A stretch of DNA of 64,000 bases from Bacillus_BA fengqiuensis (GTDB taxonomy: Bacteria > Bacillota > Bacilli > Bacillales > Bacillaceae_H), in NCBI GenBank assembly GCA_030813035.1, contig JAUSTV010000006.1; one strand, given 5' to 3'. Made by a program: the position numbers and the translations under genes. Position 1 is the stretch's first letter. Every line of letters starts with the position of its first letter. Positions 23,916 to 32,423 of this stretch are shown here, one piece after another. A model generated the notes under the pieces. That model saw only the letters and a program-made list of their open reading frames with translations. It was not told where the DNA came from and ran no database searches.

Positions 23916-25201
23916 GGCTGCGCCACCCCCATATACTGCAAACCGTGTTGCCGAACTATTTGTGGATTGAGGCAATTGCGGGCATCTAAAATGATAGTGC
24001 CCTTCATAAGCTCTTTCACTTTAGCCAAATCCAAGTGGACAAATTCGGGCCAATCGGTTGCAATGACGAGACAATCGGAATCGATGACGGATTCCTCCAG
24101 CGTTGGGTGTTGAGTTACATTCCCTTTTAAGGAAACGGGCAATATCGCTTTTGGGTCATACGTATGGACATTGCAGCCAAGCTCATGCAATTTTTCAATG
24201 AGATGGACGGCCGGAGAAGAGCGTGTATCATCCGTATTTGGTTTAAAGGCAATGCCTAAAACGGTAATGTTTTTTCCACTCAGTTGTTCAAAAGCTGAAG
24301 TGAGTTTTTCAATATAGAGGTCTACTTGTGTCGTGTTAACAGCTTGAACGGCTTGTAAAATAAGCGGGGTTACATGCTTGGCCAGCGCGCTGTGCTCTAA
24401 CGAACGTACATCTTTTGGAAAACATGAACCCCCGTAGCCAATTCCTGATTGAAGGAAGTGAGGGCCGATTCGCGGATCTGTACTGATTCCTTTCACCACA
24501 TCTTTAATATTTACCTCGTACTTGTCACAAATTCTAGCAATCTCATTGATAAAAGAGATTTTCGTTGCTAGAAATGCGTTGGAAGTATATTTAATCATTT
24601 CGGCACCGCTTAAGCTTGTAACGATATAAGGGGCATCCAGCCCTTTATACAAATCTTTCATGACGGAGAGGGATTTCTTGTCATCTTTTCGCAGCCCTAC
24701 AACAATTTTATCTGGATGTTCCATATCATAGATAGCCGTGCCTTCTTTTAGAAATTCCGGGTTTGAAACAACATCAAATAAGTGGGATGGAATTCCTTTT
24801 TGGATGAACATATTATGAATCCATTCATTTGTTCCAGGGGGAACCGTACTTTTGGTAATAATCGTTTTATACGATGATAGAGAATCTGCAATCTCATCTA
24901 CGACTGAACTTACATATGTTAAATCCGTTTTCCCATCTGGAAGAGACGGAGTTCCGACTGCAATGAGCAGGACAGATGCGTTTCCGATGCTTTCTGGTGC
25001 CGATGTTGTAAAAGTTACACGTTCACGGTTATGTTCAAATAATTCTTTTAAGCCGGGTTCATAGATGGGAACCCTTCCTTGTTGGAGCGTTTGAATATGC
25101 CGGACATTCTTGTCTACACAGCAAACTGTGTGCCGAAGATTGGCTAAAACAGCAGCTGTCGTTAATCCGACATATCCCGCTCCTATGATACATACATTCA
25201 T
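23912..25201 (-). CDS. ugd: UDP-glucose 6-dehydrogenase (YtcA/TuaD type)
   Basis: This 429-residue enzyme oxidises UDP-glucose to UDP-glucuronate with NAD. It has the N-terminal Rossmann motif GAGYVGLTTAAVLA, the conserved STVPPGTNE, FLKEGTAIYDMEHPDKIVVG, and the catalytic cysteine in GIGYGGSCFPKDVRSL. The C-terminal UDP-binding region contains FKPNTDDTRSSPA. Its relatives here (deleted epimerase, UTP-glucose-1-phosphate uridylyltransferase, CotS, CotSA) match the B. subtilis ytdA-ytcABC/cot loci, so it probably makes sugar precursor for the spore coat or crust. It is transcribed divergently from the uridylyltransferase gene. Confidence 0.93.
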   Translation of the reverse strand: MNVCIIGAGYVGLTTAAVLANLRHTVCCVDKNVRHIQTLQQGRVPIYEPGLKELFEHNRERVTFTTSAPESIGNASVLLIAVGTPSLPDGKTDLTYVSSVVDEIADSLSSYKTIITKSTVPPGTNEWIHNMFIQKGIPSHLFDVVSNPEFLKEGTAIYDMEHPDKIVVGLRKDDKKSLSVMKDLYKGLDAPYIVTSLSGAEMIKYTSNAFLATKISFINEIARICDKYEVNIKDVVKGISTDPRIGPHFLQSGIGYGGSCFPKDVRSLEHSALAKHVTPLILQAVQAVNTTQVDLYIEKLTSAFEQLSGKNITVLGIAFKPNTDDTRSSPAVHLIEKLHELGCNVHTYDPKAILPVSLKGNVTQHPTLEESVIDSDCLVIATDWPEFVHLDLAKVKELMKGTIILDARNCLNPQIVRQHGLQYMGVAQP

Positions 25202-25377
25202 CTTTATTTTGCTCCTTTCCCAGGCAAATCTTCTGCGCGTTATATCGTATTAAGGTACAACCGTATCTTGTGATAACGGAAACAGCCAATTGAGTAAAAA
25301 ATATGCGCATTTATCGCTCTTTTTTGGTTCAGGACAACTTTCTACTTCTATGAAAAGGAATACGATATAGGTAAAGT

Positions 25378-25425
25378 GAAACTTCATTCAGTGGGGGGTC
25401 TTACTGCCCGTTAATGAGGGATAAA
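25378..25425 (+). repeat. MITE-like repeat, 48-bp short form 1
   Basis: It begins GAAACTTCATTCAGTGGG and ends TACTGCCCGTTAATGAGGG followed by ATAAA. It is nearly identical to 29297-29344 and equals the two ends of the 201-bp element at 16569-16769 joined together. It lies in the 5' leader of the uridylyltransferase gene, ending 19 bp before its ATG. Confidence 0.7.
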
Positions 25426-25444
25426 CGGAAGAAGGGAAGAGAAA

Positions 25445-26257
25445 ATGGTGATAAAAAAAGCAATCATACCAGCAGCTGGCTTCGGTACAAGAAGTCTTCC
25501 GATTACAAAGGTCATTCCAAAAGAAATGTTTCCCATCGGGGTAAAGCCAGCTATCGAGTATGTGATGGAAGAAGCCCTTGCATCCGGGATTGAACAAATA
25601 TTAATAATCGTCTCGCGATCTAAAAATTTGATTGTCGACTACTTTGATCACTCTTTTGAATTGGAAGCGTTTTTGGAAAAAAACAATAAAACGGAGTTAT
25701 TGGAAAAGCTGAATATTCCTGATGTTCAAATATTGTATACACGCCAATCATATGCTAGAGGACTTGGCGATGCGATTCGTCTTGGGAAAGGATTTGTCGG
25801 AAACGATCCGTTTGCGGTATTGCTACCGGATGATATTATCGTCCATCAAAGCGGAAGCGGTTTACAAGAGCTCATTGAAGTGTACGAGAAACAACAACGC
25901 AGTGTGATTGGCCTAACGGAGGTAGATTCTGCACGCTTAAAGAATTACGGGGTCATCAAAGGGAACCAAATCGATGAGAATCTTTTTGAGTTGTTTGACA
26001 TTATCGAAAAACCGAAAGAAAATCCACCATCTAATTTTGCCGTGATTGGTCGGTACGTATTTACGCCTGAGATCATGTCACATTTGGAGACGCAAAATCC
26101 CGGTGTAGGGGGAGAGATTCAATTAACGGATGCCATTAAAGAAATGTTGAGCAAGGACAAGTGTTATGGAAAAGTGGTTGTGGGGGAGAGGTACGATATC
26201 GGTTTAGAAGGGGACTATATTAAATTAATCAATAAAATCTATAATAGATCGATTTAG
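25445..26257 (+). CDS. galU: UTP--glucose-1-phosphate uridylyltransferase (YtdA type)
   Basis: This 270-residue enzyme makes UDP-glucose from UTP and glucose-1-phosphate. The N-terminal nucleotidyltransferase signature is AAGFGTRSLPITKVIPKEMFPI; GLGDAIRLGK and VLLPDDIIV carry substrate-binding residues; VGGEIQLTDAIKEML lies near the C-terminus. It is shorter than the 290-residue housekeeping GalU and agrees in size with B. subtilis YtdA, which also neighbours ytcA. Ribosome site GAAGAAGGGA precedes ATG 25445. UDP-glucose would feed the divergent dehydrogenase and the coat glycosyltransferase. The TAG stop lies inside the first stem of double-hairpin module B. Confidence 0.92.
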   Translation: MVIKKAIIPAAGFGTRSLPITKVIPKEMFPIGVKPAIEYVMEEALASGIEQILIIVSRSKNLIVDYFDHSFELEAFLEKNNKTELLEKLNIPDVQILYTRQSYARGLGDAIRLGKGFVGNDPFAVLLPDDIIVHQSGSGLQELIEVYEKQQRSVIGLTEVDSARLKNYGVIKGNQIDENLFELFDIIEKPKENPPSNFAVIGRYVFTPEIMSHLETQNPGVGGEIQLTDAIKEMLSKDKCYGKVVVGERYDIGLEGDYIKLINKIYNRSI

Positions 26258-26356
26258 CAAGTACGGTATGGCCAGAGAGCAGCCATACCGTACTTGCTAA
26301 ACCTAAGCGGATGTCGCCCTCCCTTTCGGGGGGGGGGTGGCGTCATCCGCTTAGGT
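26253..26356 (+). repeat. Tandem double-hairpin module B
   Basis: Hairpin 1 is a 20-bp perfect stem TTTAGCAAGTACGGTATGGC (26253-26272) with 26282-26301 and a 9-nt loop; its first bases contain the galU stop codon. Hairpin 2 shares one base: ACCTAAGCGGATG (26301-26313) with 26344-26356, enclosing CGCC/GGCG and a C-rich/G-rich inner pairing that includes ten consecutive G (26328-26337). No T run follows. Confidence 0.8.
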
Positions 26357-26522
26357 GGACCTTTGAGAGAGGATTCAAGATGTCTGGGACGCCGATAGTG
26401 AATGCCTTTTGATTGAACGAAGAATATCGAGTTATTAGGTGGAAGTTATATAGAAATCCGACATGGAGAACTTTTTTCATAGATTGTCATAAAAATAATT
26501 ACAAACTGGTAGGAGGGGTAGT

Positions 26523-27620
26523 GTGGATAAAAAGATAATCGAACCATGGGAAGTGGATGAACTTGTTCATGATGAGTTTTACGTGCCAGACTATATTGAG
26601 CAAATGGCGCGAGAGGTTCTTGCTCATTATGATTTTTCTGTCAGTGATATTCAAATCGTGACAACAAAGGCGGATAAGGGCGGAGCCATCTGGAAGCTTG
26701 AGACAAATAAGGGACCAAAAAGTTTGAAGCTTCTCCATAGAAGGCCAACAAGAAGTTTATTTAGTCTGGGGGCGCAAGAATATTTAGTCGATGTACAGAA
26801 AGCGAGAGTGCCTCCAATTGTTAAAACAAAAGATGGAATCAATTATGTGGAAGATGGAGGAAAGTTATGGTTTGTGGCAGAGTGGATTGAATCGCTGGCT
26901 CCCGTTTCAAAAGACTTGGAAGGGGCAAAACATCTTTGTAATGCGCTGGGTGAATTCCATCACCTGACGAAAGGATACGTGCCTCCGAAGCAAGCGGAGA
27001 ACGCTTCAAGATTATATAAATGGCTGAAAGGTTATGAAAAAATCATTTTTAAGATGGATTGGTTTCGAACGATTGCGAAGGCATATGACGAAATGCCGGC
27101 AAGTTCCGCTGTATTAAGTGTTGTAGACCAATTCGAAGAACAGGCGAGAAAAAGTCTGGAAAGGCTCCAGCAATCCAGCTATTTGGACTTAACAAAGCAT
27201 GGAAATGCATATTGGGGGCTCGTTCACCAAGATTACGGATGGTCGAATGGACAAATGGGTTCAAATGGTATGTGGGTCATTGATTTGGACGGTGTCGCCT
27301 ATGATCTCCCGATTCGGGATTTACGGAAGTTGATTACCGGTACAATGGCCGATCTATTTAATTGGGATGTAACGTGGATTCGGGAAATGATCAAGGCATA
27401 CCACGAAGCCAATCCGATTTCACCTGAATTGTATGACATTTTAATGATTGATTTGTCGCTTCCAAATGAATTTTATAAAAATATAAAAGAAATGGTATAT
27501 GAACCGGAAGTGTTTCTAAATGAAGAAACAAAACAAATGGTTCAAATCATTGTTGATACAGACCAGTCAAAATGGCCTGCGTTAGAAGAAATTGCAAACG
27601 ATTGGAAGGGAAGGGGATAA
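26523..27620 (+). CDS. cotS: CotS-family spore coat-associated protein (kinase-like fold)
   Basis: This 365-residue protein has the weak aminoglycoside-phosphotransferase-like fold of the CotS/YutH/YtaA family. The N-terminal lobe shows WKLETNKGPKSLKLLHR. The C-terminal lobe shows LVHQDYGWSNGQ and the metal-site-like VIDLDGVAYDLPIRDLRKLI. CotS is a spore coat protein made in the mother cell and may phosphorylate a coat sugar or protein. The start is GTG 26523, with AGGAGGGG 4-11 nt upstream. The glycosyltransferase gene starts three bases after its stop, as in the B. subtilis cotSA/cotS locus although in different order. Confidence 0.88.
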   Translation: MDKKIIEPWEVDELVHDEFYVPDYIEQMAREVLAHYDFSVSDIQIVTTKADKGGAIWKLETNKGPKSLKLLHRRPTRSLFSLGAQEYLVDVQKARVPPIVKTKDGINYVEDGGKLWFVAEWIESLAPVSKDLEGAKHLCNALGEFHHLTKGYVPPKQAENASRLYKWLKGYEKIIFKMDWFRTIAKAYDEMPASSAVLSVVDQFEEQARKSLERLQQSSYLDLTKHGNAYWGLVHQDYGWSNGQMGSNGMWVIDLDGVAYDLPIRDLRKLITGTMADLFNWDVTWIREMIKAYHEANPISPELYDILMIDLSLPNEFYKNIKEMVYEPEVFLNEETKQMVQIIVDTDQSKWPALEEIANDWKGRG

Positions 27621-27622
27621 CT

Positions 27623-29098
27623 ATGAAAATCTTAATGATTTGTACCGAAAAACTCCCTGTTCCTCCGGTATTGGGAGGAGCGATTCAAACTTATATCTCC
27701 GGTGTTCTCCCGCACATAGGCCGTCATCACGATATTACCATTTTAGGAACGGATGACCCATCGCTTCCTAATCAAGAAACCATCAATGGAATTCATTATG
27801 TACGTATACCGGGAAAGATATTTGAAATATACAGGGAAGGTGTTGTTAATTACGTCCAATCCAATCGTTTTGACCTTATCCACATCTTCAATCGTCCCCG
27901 CCTTGTCATCCCTGTCCGTCAGGCTACCGCTCAAGCAAAAATTACGTTAAGTATGCATAACGATATGTTCAATCCGGAAAAAATCGATCCGGAGGAAGCC
28001 GAAAAAGCGATAGGTGAGGTTTCAAATATTGTGACGGTCAGTGATTATATTGGAAACGTGATAAAGACTTTATATCCGCAAGCTTCGTCAAAAGTGCGCA
28101 CGATTTATTCGGGGGTAGACATTGATCGGTTCTTACCCGGAAGCCATCCGAATATGAGAAGAACAAGAAACGATATTCGACAGGCGAACGGTTTGGAAAA
28201 TAAGACGGTTCTATTGTTCGCCGGAAGGCTTTCCCACAATAAAGGAGTCGATAAATTAGTAAGGGCCATTCCGGAACTTTCGAAAAAGTTTAAGGATTTA
28301 GCGTTAGTCATTATGGGAAGTAAGTGGTTTAGCCAAGAAGATACGACGGATTATATCGCGTATGTGCGCGCGCTGTCCAAAAAATTGACCGTTCCGGTTA
28401 TTGCAACAGGATTTGTGTCACCGAGCGAAATCCAAAAGTGGTTCGCGTCAGCTGATCTGTTCGTATGTACGTCACAATGGCAGGAACCGTTGGCCCGTGT
28501 ACATTATGAAGCGATGGCAGCAGGCCTTCCCATTGTCACGACAGCAAGAGGAGGAAATCCGGAAGTCATCCTCAAAAGGGAGAACGGTCTTGTAGCTGAA
28601 AGACCAGAAGATCCAAGCTGCTTTGTCGAAAACATTTCAGAGATTCTTTCCAATCCATCATTAATGAAAAAGATGGGGCAAAAAGGAAGAGAACTAGCGA
28701 TTTCTCTATATACATGGGATCGAGTGGCCTCTGAATTGCTTGAGGTTTGGGAGCAAGCGAGGGTCGCAGAATCATCCACGAATGCTGTTGAAGACACTGG
28801 AAAACAGGTTGTATTAGAAATGGTTAAGGAGATAGATAAAGAACAAGCAAAAGCAGCATCTAAAAAGAAACGGACAGAAGCGGAAGAAAAAACAATGTCT
28901 AAAAAGAAACGGACAGAAGCAGAAGAAAAAGTGGTATTGGCAGAGAAACAGGCAACAGCAAAAGAAAAAGATGTCTTTGAAAGCAGCGAATCTTCACCAG
29001 TAATAGAGGCAAAAAGAAAGCGAAGAAGAAGGAGAAGAAAAACGATCATCAAAGGAAATGCCAATATTTACAGTACATCGTACCGCTCTGTTTATTGA
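27623..29098 (+). CDS. cotSA: CotSA-like GT4 glycosyltransferase with long basic C-terminal extension
   Basis: This encodes 491 residues. Residues 1-380 are a GT-B fold glycosyltransferase 4 close to CotSA: MKILMICTEKLPVP, an N-terminal GGAIQTYI loop, VTVSDYIG, TIYSGVDIDRF, LFAGRLSHNKGVDKLV, and the donor-site motif EPLARVHYEAMAAGLPIVTT with RGGNPEV. CotSA itself is about 377 residues. The extra ~110 residues are charged, contain two copies of a 13-residue SKKKRTEAEEK-type unit (39-nt direct repeat at 28859 and 28898) and end in an Arg/Lys-rich run and a Tyr/Ser-rich tail. The extension may anchor the enzyme in the coat. The start is ATG 27623, preceded by AAGGGGA. Confidence 0.9.
   Translation: MKILMICTEKLPVPPVLGGAIQTYISGVLPHIGRHHDITILGTDDPSLPNQETINGIHYVRIPGKIFEIYREGVVNYVQSNRFDLIHIFNRPRLVIPVRQATAQAKITLSMHNDMFNPEKIDPEEAEKAIGEVSNIVTVSDYIGNVIKTLYPQASSKVRTIYSGVDIDRFLPGSHPNMRRTRNDIRQANGLENKTVLLFAGRLSHNKGVDKLVRAIPELSKKFKDLALVIMGSKWFSQEDTTDYIAYVRALSKKLTVPVIATGFVSPSEIQKWFASADLFVCTSQWQEPLARVHYEAMAAGLPIVTTARGGNPEVILKRENGLVAERPEDPSCFVENISEILSNPSLMKKMGQKGRELAISLYTWDRVASELLEVWEQARVAESSTNAVEDTGKQVVLEMVKEIDKEQAKAASKKKRTEAEEKTMSKKKRTEAEEKVVLAEKQATAKEKDVFESSESSPVIEAKRKRRRRRRKTIIKGNANIYSTSYRSVY
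28859..28936 (+). repeat. 39-bp tandem repeat inside cotSA
   Basis: Two consecutive 39-nt units (28859-28897 and 28898-28936) encode a Lys/Glu-rich 13-residue repeat. They keep frame, so copy number could vary without breaking the gene. Confidence 0.85.
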
Positions 29099-29405
29099 TG
29101 AACGAAGAAAAAGAAGATAAGAAAATGAAGCGTTAGTAGAGAATGAAGGCTGACTTGGAGGTAGAACCTTATTTCTTGAGTCAGTCTTTTCGTTTGGCTA
29201 TATATAGCTTAAATGAGAAGGGACGTTTCGATTAAAGGGTAGACAGATTAAGGCAAAATAACAACAATCGTGATAAGATAGAAGCAATGGATAAAGGAAA
29301 CTTCCATCCAGTGGGGGTCATACTGCCCGTTAATGAGGGATAAATGGTATCAAACGGCTTTTTGTGGCTTCCATTACATAGAGAGCATGACGGGGGTGAA
29401 AAGAT
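29099..29405. other. 307-bp intergenic region before the symporter gene
   Basis: The gap holds a GACTTGGAGGTAG.../...GAGTCAGTC weak pairing after cotSA and the second 48-bp MITE-like copy (29297-29344). The remaining DNA is AT-rich and probably contains the symporter promoter. No gene is visible. Confidence 0.4.
29297..29344 (+). repeat. MITE-like repeat, 48-bp short form 2
   Basis: It begins GAAACTTCCATCCAGTGGG and ends TACTGCCCGTTAATGAGGG followed by ATAAA. It has the same length and orientation as the copy at 25378-25425, and like it sits in the leader of a plus-strand gene. Confidence 0.7.
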
Positions 29406-30368
29406 ATGCTGCAAAAAACAAACCATTTTTTTGAAAAAATGATGCCCGTTCTTACCCCAATGAGTGTATTGTTGGGGGTTTTACTTGCGGATGGAATTAA
29501 ATTCTATGCCTTTTTAGTACCGTGGATTTTTGCTTTTATGACGTTTTCCGGGAGTCTAAATTCAAATTTCAAGGCTCTTAAACGAGTACTGGCCCATCCA
29601 TTACCAATGTTCCTCGCATTACTTATTTTACACATATTGATGCCGGTATGGGCGTGGGCAATCGGACATGTGGCGTTCGCCGGAGATGCGTTTACAATTA
29701 CAGGGCTCATTTTAGCCGCGGTGATTCCGACTGGGATTACAAGTTTCATTTGGGTTTCCATTCATAAAGGGAATATCCCCCTTGCGTTGTCGATTATCTT
29801 AATCGATACATTTCTATCTCCGTTCATTGTGCCATATGCCTTGACATTAACAGCGGGAGAGAAAGTTCAAATGGATATATGGGAGATGATGCAGGGACTG
29901 ATTTTAATGGTTGTCCTTCCTTCGTTATTAGGCATGCTGTTAAATCAGGTGACAGATGGCAAAGTGAAAGATGTAATAGGAGTGAGGCTTGCACCTTTCT
30001 CCAAAATGGGCTTAGTGTTCGTGGTGATGTTAAATAGTGCCGTCGTCGCTCCATATTTGAAAATCGTAGATAAAAAGCTGATTTCTATTGCTGTTGTTGT
30101 CTTCCTGTTATCATCGTCCGGTTATTTATTTTCGTGGCTGATCAGTAAAATGTTTAAGAGAGATAGAGAGGAGATTGTAACGTTGACATTTACGGGCGGC
30201 ATGAGAAATATTAGTGCCGGTGCCGTCGTGGCCGTTGCTTATTTTCCTCCTCCTGTTGCGGTTCCCGTTGTGCTGGGCATTCTTTTTCAGCAAATGCTGG
30301 CCTCCTTCTATGGGCATATGCTGCATCGATTTTATTACAGGCCAGTCCATCGTTATGAATCAATGTAA
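29406..30368 (+). CDS. Bile acid:sodium symporter (BASS) family protein
   Basis: This 320-residue membrane protein has about nine or ten transmembrane segments. Characteristic features are the first segment region PMSVLLGVLLADGI, the conserved AAVIPTGITSFIWVSIHKGNIPLALSIILIDT near 100-135 and GGMRNISAGAVVAV near 265. Bacterial BASS proteins import organic anions, for example pantoate or keto acids, with sodium; the actual substrate is unknown. The start is ATG 29406, with GGGGTGAAAAG just upstream. The gene is followed by a long-stem terminator. Confidence 0.87.
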   Translation: MLQKTNHFFEKMMPVLTPMSVLLGVLLADGIKFYAFLVPWIFAFMTFSGSLNSNFKALKRVLAHPLPMFLALLILHILMPVWAWAIGHVAFAGDAFTITGLILAAVIPTGITSFIWVSIHKGNIPLALSIILIDTFLSPFIVPYALTLTAGEKVQMDIWEMMQGLILMVVLPSLLGMLLNQVTDGKVKDVIGVRLAPFSKMGLVFVVMLNSAVVAPYLKIVDKKLISIAVVVFLLSSSGYLFSWLISKMFKRDREEIVTLTFTGGMRNISAGAVVAVAYFPPPVAVPVVLGILFQQMLASFYGHMLHRFYYRPVHRYESM

Positions 30369-30446
30369 TGAATTCGATATAAGACAAAACGCGTGTGTCA
30401 AATTCATTTTGCATCACCCAATTCAAGATACCATTTCTATCGCATG

Positions 30447-30505
30447 AAAAAGAACTGTCAAGAAAACCCTCGTTGTTGGGTTTTCTTGACAGTTCTTTTT
30501 CTTTA
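30447..30505 (+). terminator. Intrinsic terminator with 23-bp stem
   Basis: A perfect 23-bp inverted repeat (30447-30469 with 30478-30500) with an 8-nt loop and flanking A5/T5 tracts lies about 80 bp after the symporter stop. Confidence 0.9.
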
Positions 30506-30678
30506 GGTTGAAATTTGAACAGCCAACTAGTAGAACCTTCTTTTTTTTGAAGTTAAAAAGCCATATTTTGAATTATGTATGTCAAGAAATGTAACAGATA
30601 AATAGATTTATATACTTCCGTGTAACATAATCTAACTATATACTTCACCCGCTAAAAGGAGCATTTACAAAGGAGAGG

Positions 30679-31731
30679 GTGCTGTTGGAGGAAATCCATC
30701 GCATTTTAGATCATATTGATTCGTCGGTTCAACGAGATGTCTTGGCGACGATTATCCATGTAGAAGGTTCGGCATATCGAAAAGAAGGAACGTCCATGTT
30801 GTTCCGGGAAGACGGGACCCAGGTTGGGGTGTTGAGTGCCGGGTGTCTTGAAGAAGATCTTTCCATCCGCGTACAGGAAATGCGGGCTGAAGATGGGCCG
30901 CAGATGTCAATCTTTGATATGAGAAGCTATGATGATTTGTCATGGGGACAGGGGGCAGGATGTAATGGTGTTATTCATGTATTGTTGGAACCGATCGATG
31001 TTCGGCTGCGTCAGCATTTGTCTGCACTCAAGTTCTATCTCGAGGCCGGAAAAACGGTCATGATGGTCAAAAAATTAACGGACGGCCTTGCTGTTTCGGG
31101 CTATTTATTTTTTGCGGAAGGACAGCTTCCGTTTGGAGAATGGCAGGGGATCATACCGGATGAAGTAAAGGGTTTACAGGCGGAATGGAAGGTCTCCGGA
31201 CATAAAAGCGGCATTGCTTTTATTCCGGAATTAGACGAATCCTTCTACCTTCACTGTTTTCGTCCGAAGCCGAGACTCGTCGTTTTTGGAGCGGGGATGG
31301 ATGCGGTGCCGCTCGTAAAGCTTGCAGCGCAAACAGGCTTTTCTGTCACGGTTTGTGACTGGAGGCCGGCGTTTTGTCATAAAAGTCATTTTCCGGATGC
31401 AAATCAACTCATCATCGGTTTCCCGCAAGAAACCGTGAACCAGCTCCAATTGACACCCGATGATTTTGTCATGATCCTTACTCATCAATTCCAGCGCGAT
31501 CACGAGCTGCTGCAGCTCTTGATGAAACAAAAGCTCCGGTATTTGGGAGTATTAGGTTCAAAGTCGAGGACCTCCCGCTTGCTCGGCGGAAAGGAAATTC
31601 CTGATAGCATCCATACCCCCGTCGGTCTTCCGATTGGGGCGGAAGGACCGATGGAGATTGCTGTCAGCATCGTTTCCCAATTGATTCAAATTTACCGGAA
31701 GCGGGATGTTGGCAAGGTGATAAGTGCATGA
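30679..31731 (+). CDS. pucA: XdhC-family xanthine dehydrogenase accessory protein
   Basis: This 350-residue protein belongs to the XdhC/CoxI family, which helps insert the sulfurated molybdenum cofactor into xanthine dehydrogenase. The N-terminal XdhC motif is visible (VEGSAYRKEGTSMLFREDG, VLSAGCLEEDL, GQGAGCNGVIHVLLEP). The C-terminal Rossmann domain has VVFGAGMDAVPLVKLAAQTGFSVTVCDWRP and LGVLGSKSRT. It is first of five contiguous genes in B. subtilis pucABCDE order and overlaps pucB by ATGA. The start is GTG 30679 or TTG 30685; AAGGAG (30670-30675) fits the latter better. Confidence 0.92.
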   Translation: MLLEEIHRILDHIDSSVQRDVLATIIHVEGSAYRKEGTSMLFREDGTQVGVLSAGCLEEDLSIRVQEMRAEDGPQMSIFDMRSYDDLSWGQGAGCNGVIHVLLEPIDVRLRQHLSALKFYLEAGKTVMMVKKLTDGLAVSGYLFFAEGQLPFGEWQGIIPDEVKGLQAEWKVSGHKSGIAFIPELDESFYLHCFRPKPRLVVFGAGMDAVPLVKLAAQTGFSVTVCDWRPAFCHKSHFPDANQLIIGFPQETVNQLQLTPDDFVMILTHQFQRDHELLQLLMKQKLRYLGVLGSKSRTSRLLGGKEIPDSIHTPVGLPIGAEGPMEIAVSIVSQLIQIYRKRDVGKVISA

Positions 31732-32423
31732 ACCGAAAACGCATTATCGCGGTCTATTTGGCGGCAGGTAAAAGCAGCCGGATGGGGACAAATAAGCTCT
31801 CCCTTTCGTTAGGAGAAACAACAGTTGGCAGTTTTGGACTTCAAGCCGCTCTTCAATCAATGCTCCACCATGTCATTGTGGTGACAAAGGAAGAAGACAC
31901 GCTCAACTGGATGGATCCTGTTTTTTTCTCCAGTCAGATGAAAAAACGCTGGACTTGTATTTCATGTCCCGAAGCAGAAAAAGGACAGGCTTATTCTTTA
32001 AGATGCGGACTGCGGGAAGGAGAACGAATGAAGGCAGACGGAATCATGATTTTGCTTGCTGATCAGCCATTTGTTTCGACGCCTATAATCAATGATCTGA
32101 TAGATTGTTATGAAAAACACAAGAATGTTCCTTTTATCGCCGCCAATTTCCGGAGTATACTCAGCCCTCCGGTTTTATTTTCTCCTAAACTTTTTCCGTC
32201 TCTTATGCGGCTGGAAGGAGATGAAGGGGCGCGAAAACTGCTGCGCCAGGAATCTGCGATGAAGGGGATGGCGATTGAATACATGGATGAGCGAGCATTT
32301 TATGATGTTGATACAAAGGAAGATTATGAGTGGGTGAAAGGAGGAGGAGGGGATGATTACGGCAGGAGAATTGCAAGCACGCGTTTGGATGCCTTCCAGT
32401 GTCGAAGAGGCATGGGAGGCTAA
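31728..32423 (+). CDS. pucB: MobA-like nucleotidyltransferase, molybdenum cofactor cytidylyl/guanylyltransferase
   Basis: This 231-residue NTP-transferase has the N-terminal signature AVYLAAGKSSRMGTNKLSL and the metal-site segment IMILLADQPFVS. It would convert the molybdopterin cofactor to its dinucleotide form for the xanthine dehydrogenase encoded downstream. It overlaps pucC by 71 bp: the last ~24 residues (after KEDYEWVKGGGG) lie in another frame of pucC and look non-native. One extra G in the run near 32344-32352 would instead end the gene at the usual ATGA junction. The change could be natural slippage drift or a sequencing error. Confidence 0.88.
   Translation: MNRKRIIAVYLAAGKSSRMGTNKLSLSLGETTVGSFGLQAALQSMLHHVIVVTKEEDTLNWMDPVFFSSQMKKRWTCISCPEAEKGQAYSLRCGLREGERMKADGIMILLADQPFVSTPIINDLIDCYEKHKNVPFIAANFRSILSPPVLFSPKLFPSLMRLEGDEGARKLLRQESAMKGMAIEYMDERAFYDVDTKEDYEWVKGGGGDDYGRRIASTRLDAFQCRRGMGG

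Noticed and set aside
23754..23975. 73-codon minus-strand frame starting at 23975
   Set aside because: Its first ~20 codons overlap ugd in another frame; the true epimerase start is ATG 23915.
28859..28936. CRISPR-like repeat
   Set aside because: The two direct repeats are contiguous, coding and in frame inside cotSA; no spacers.
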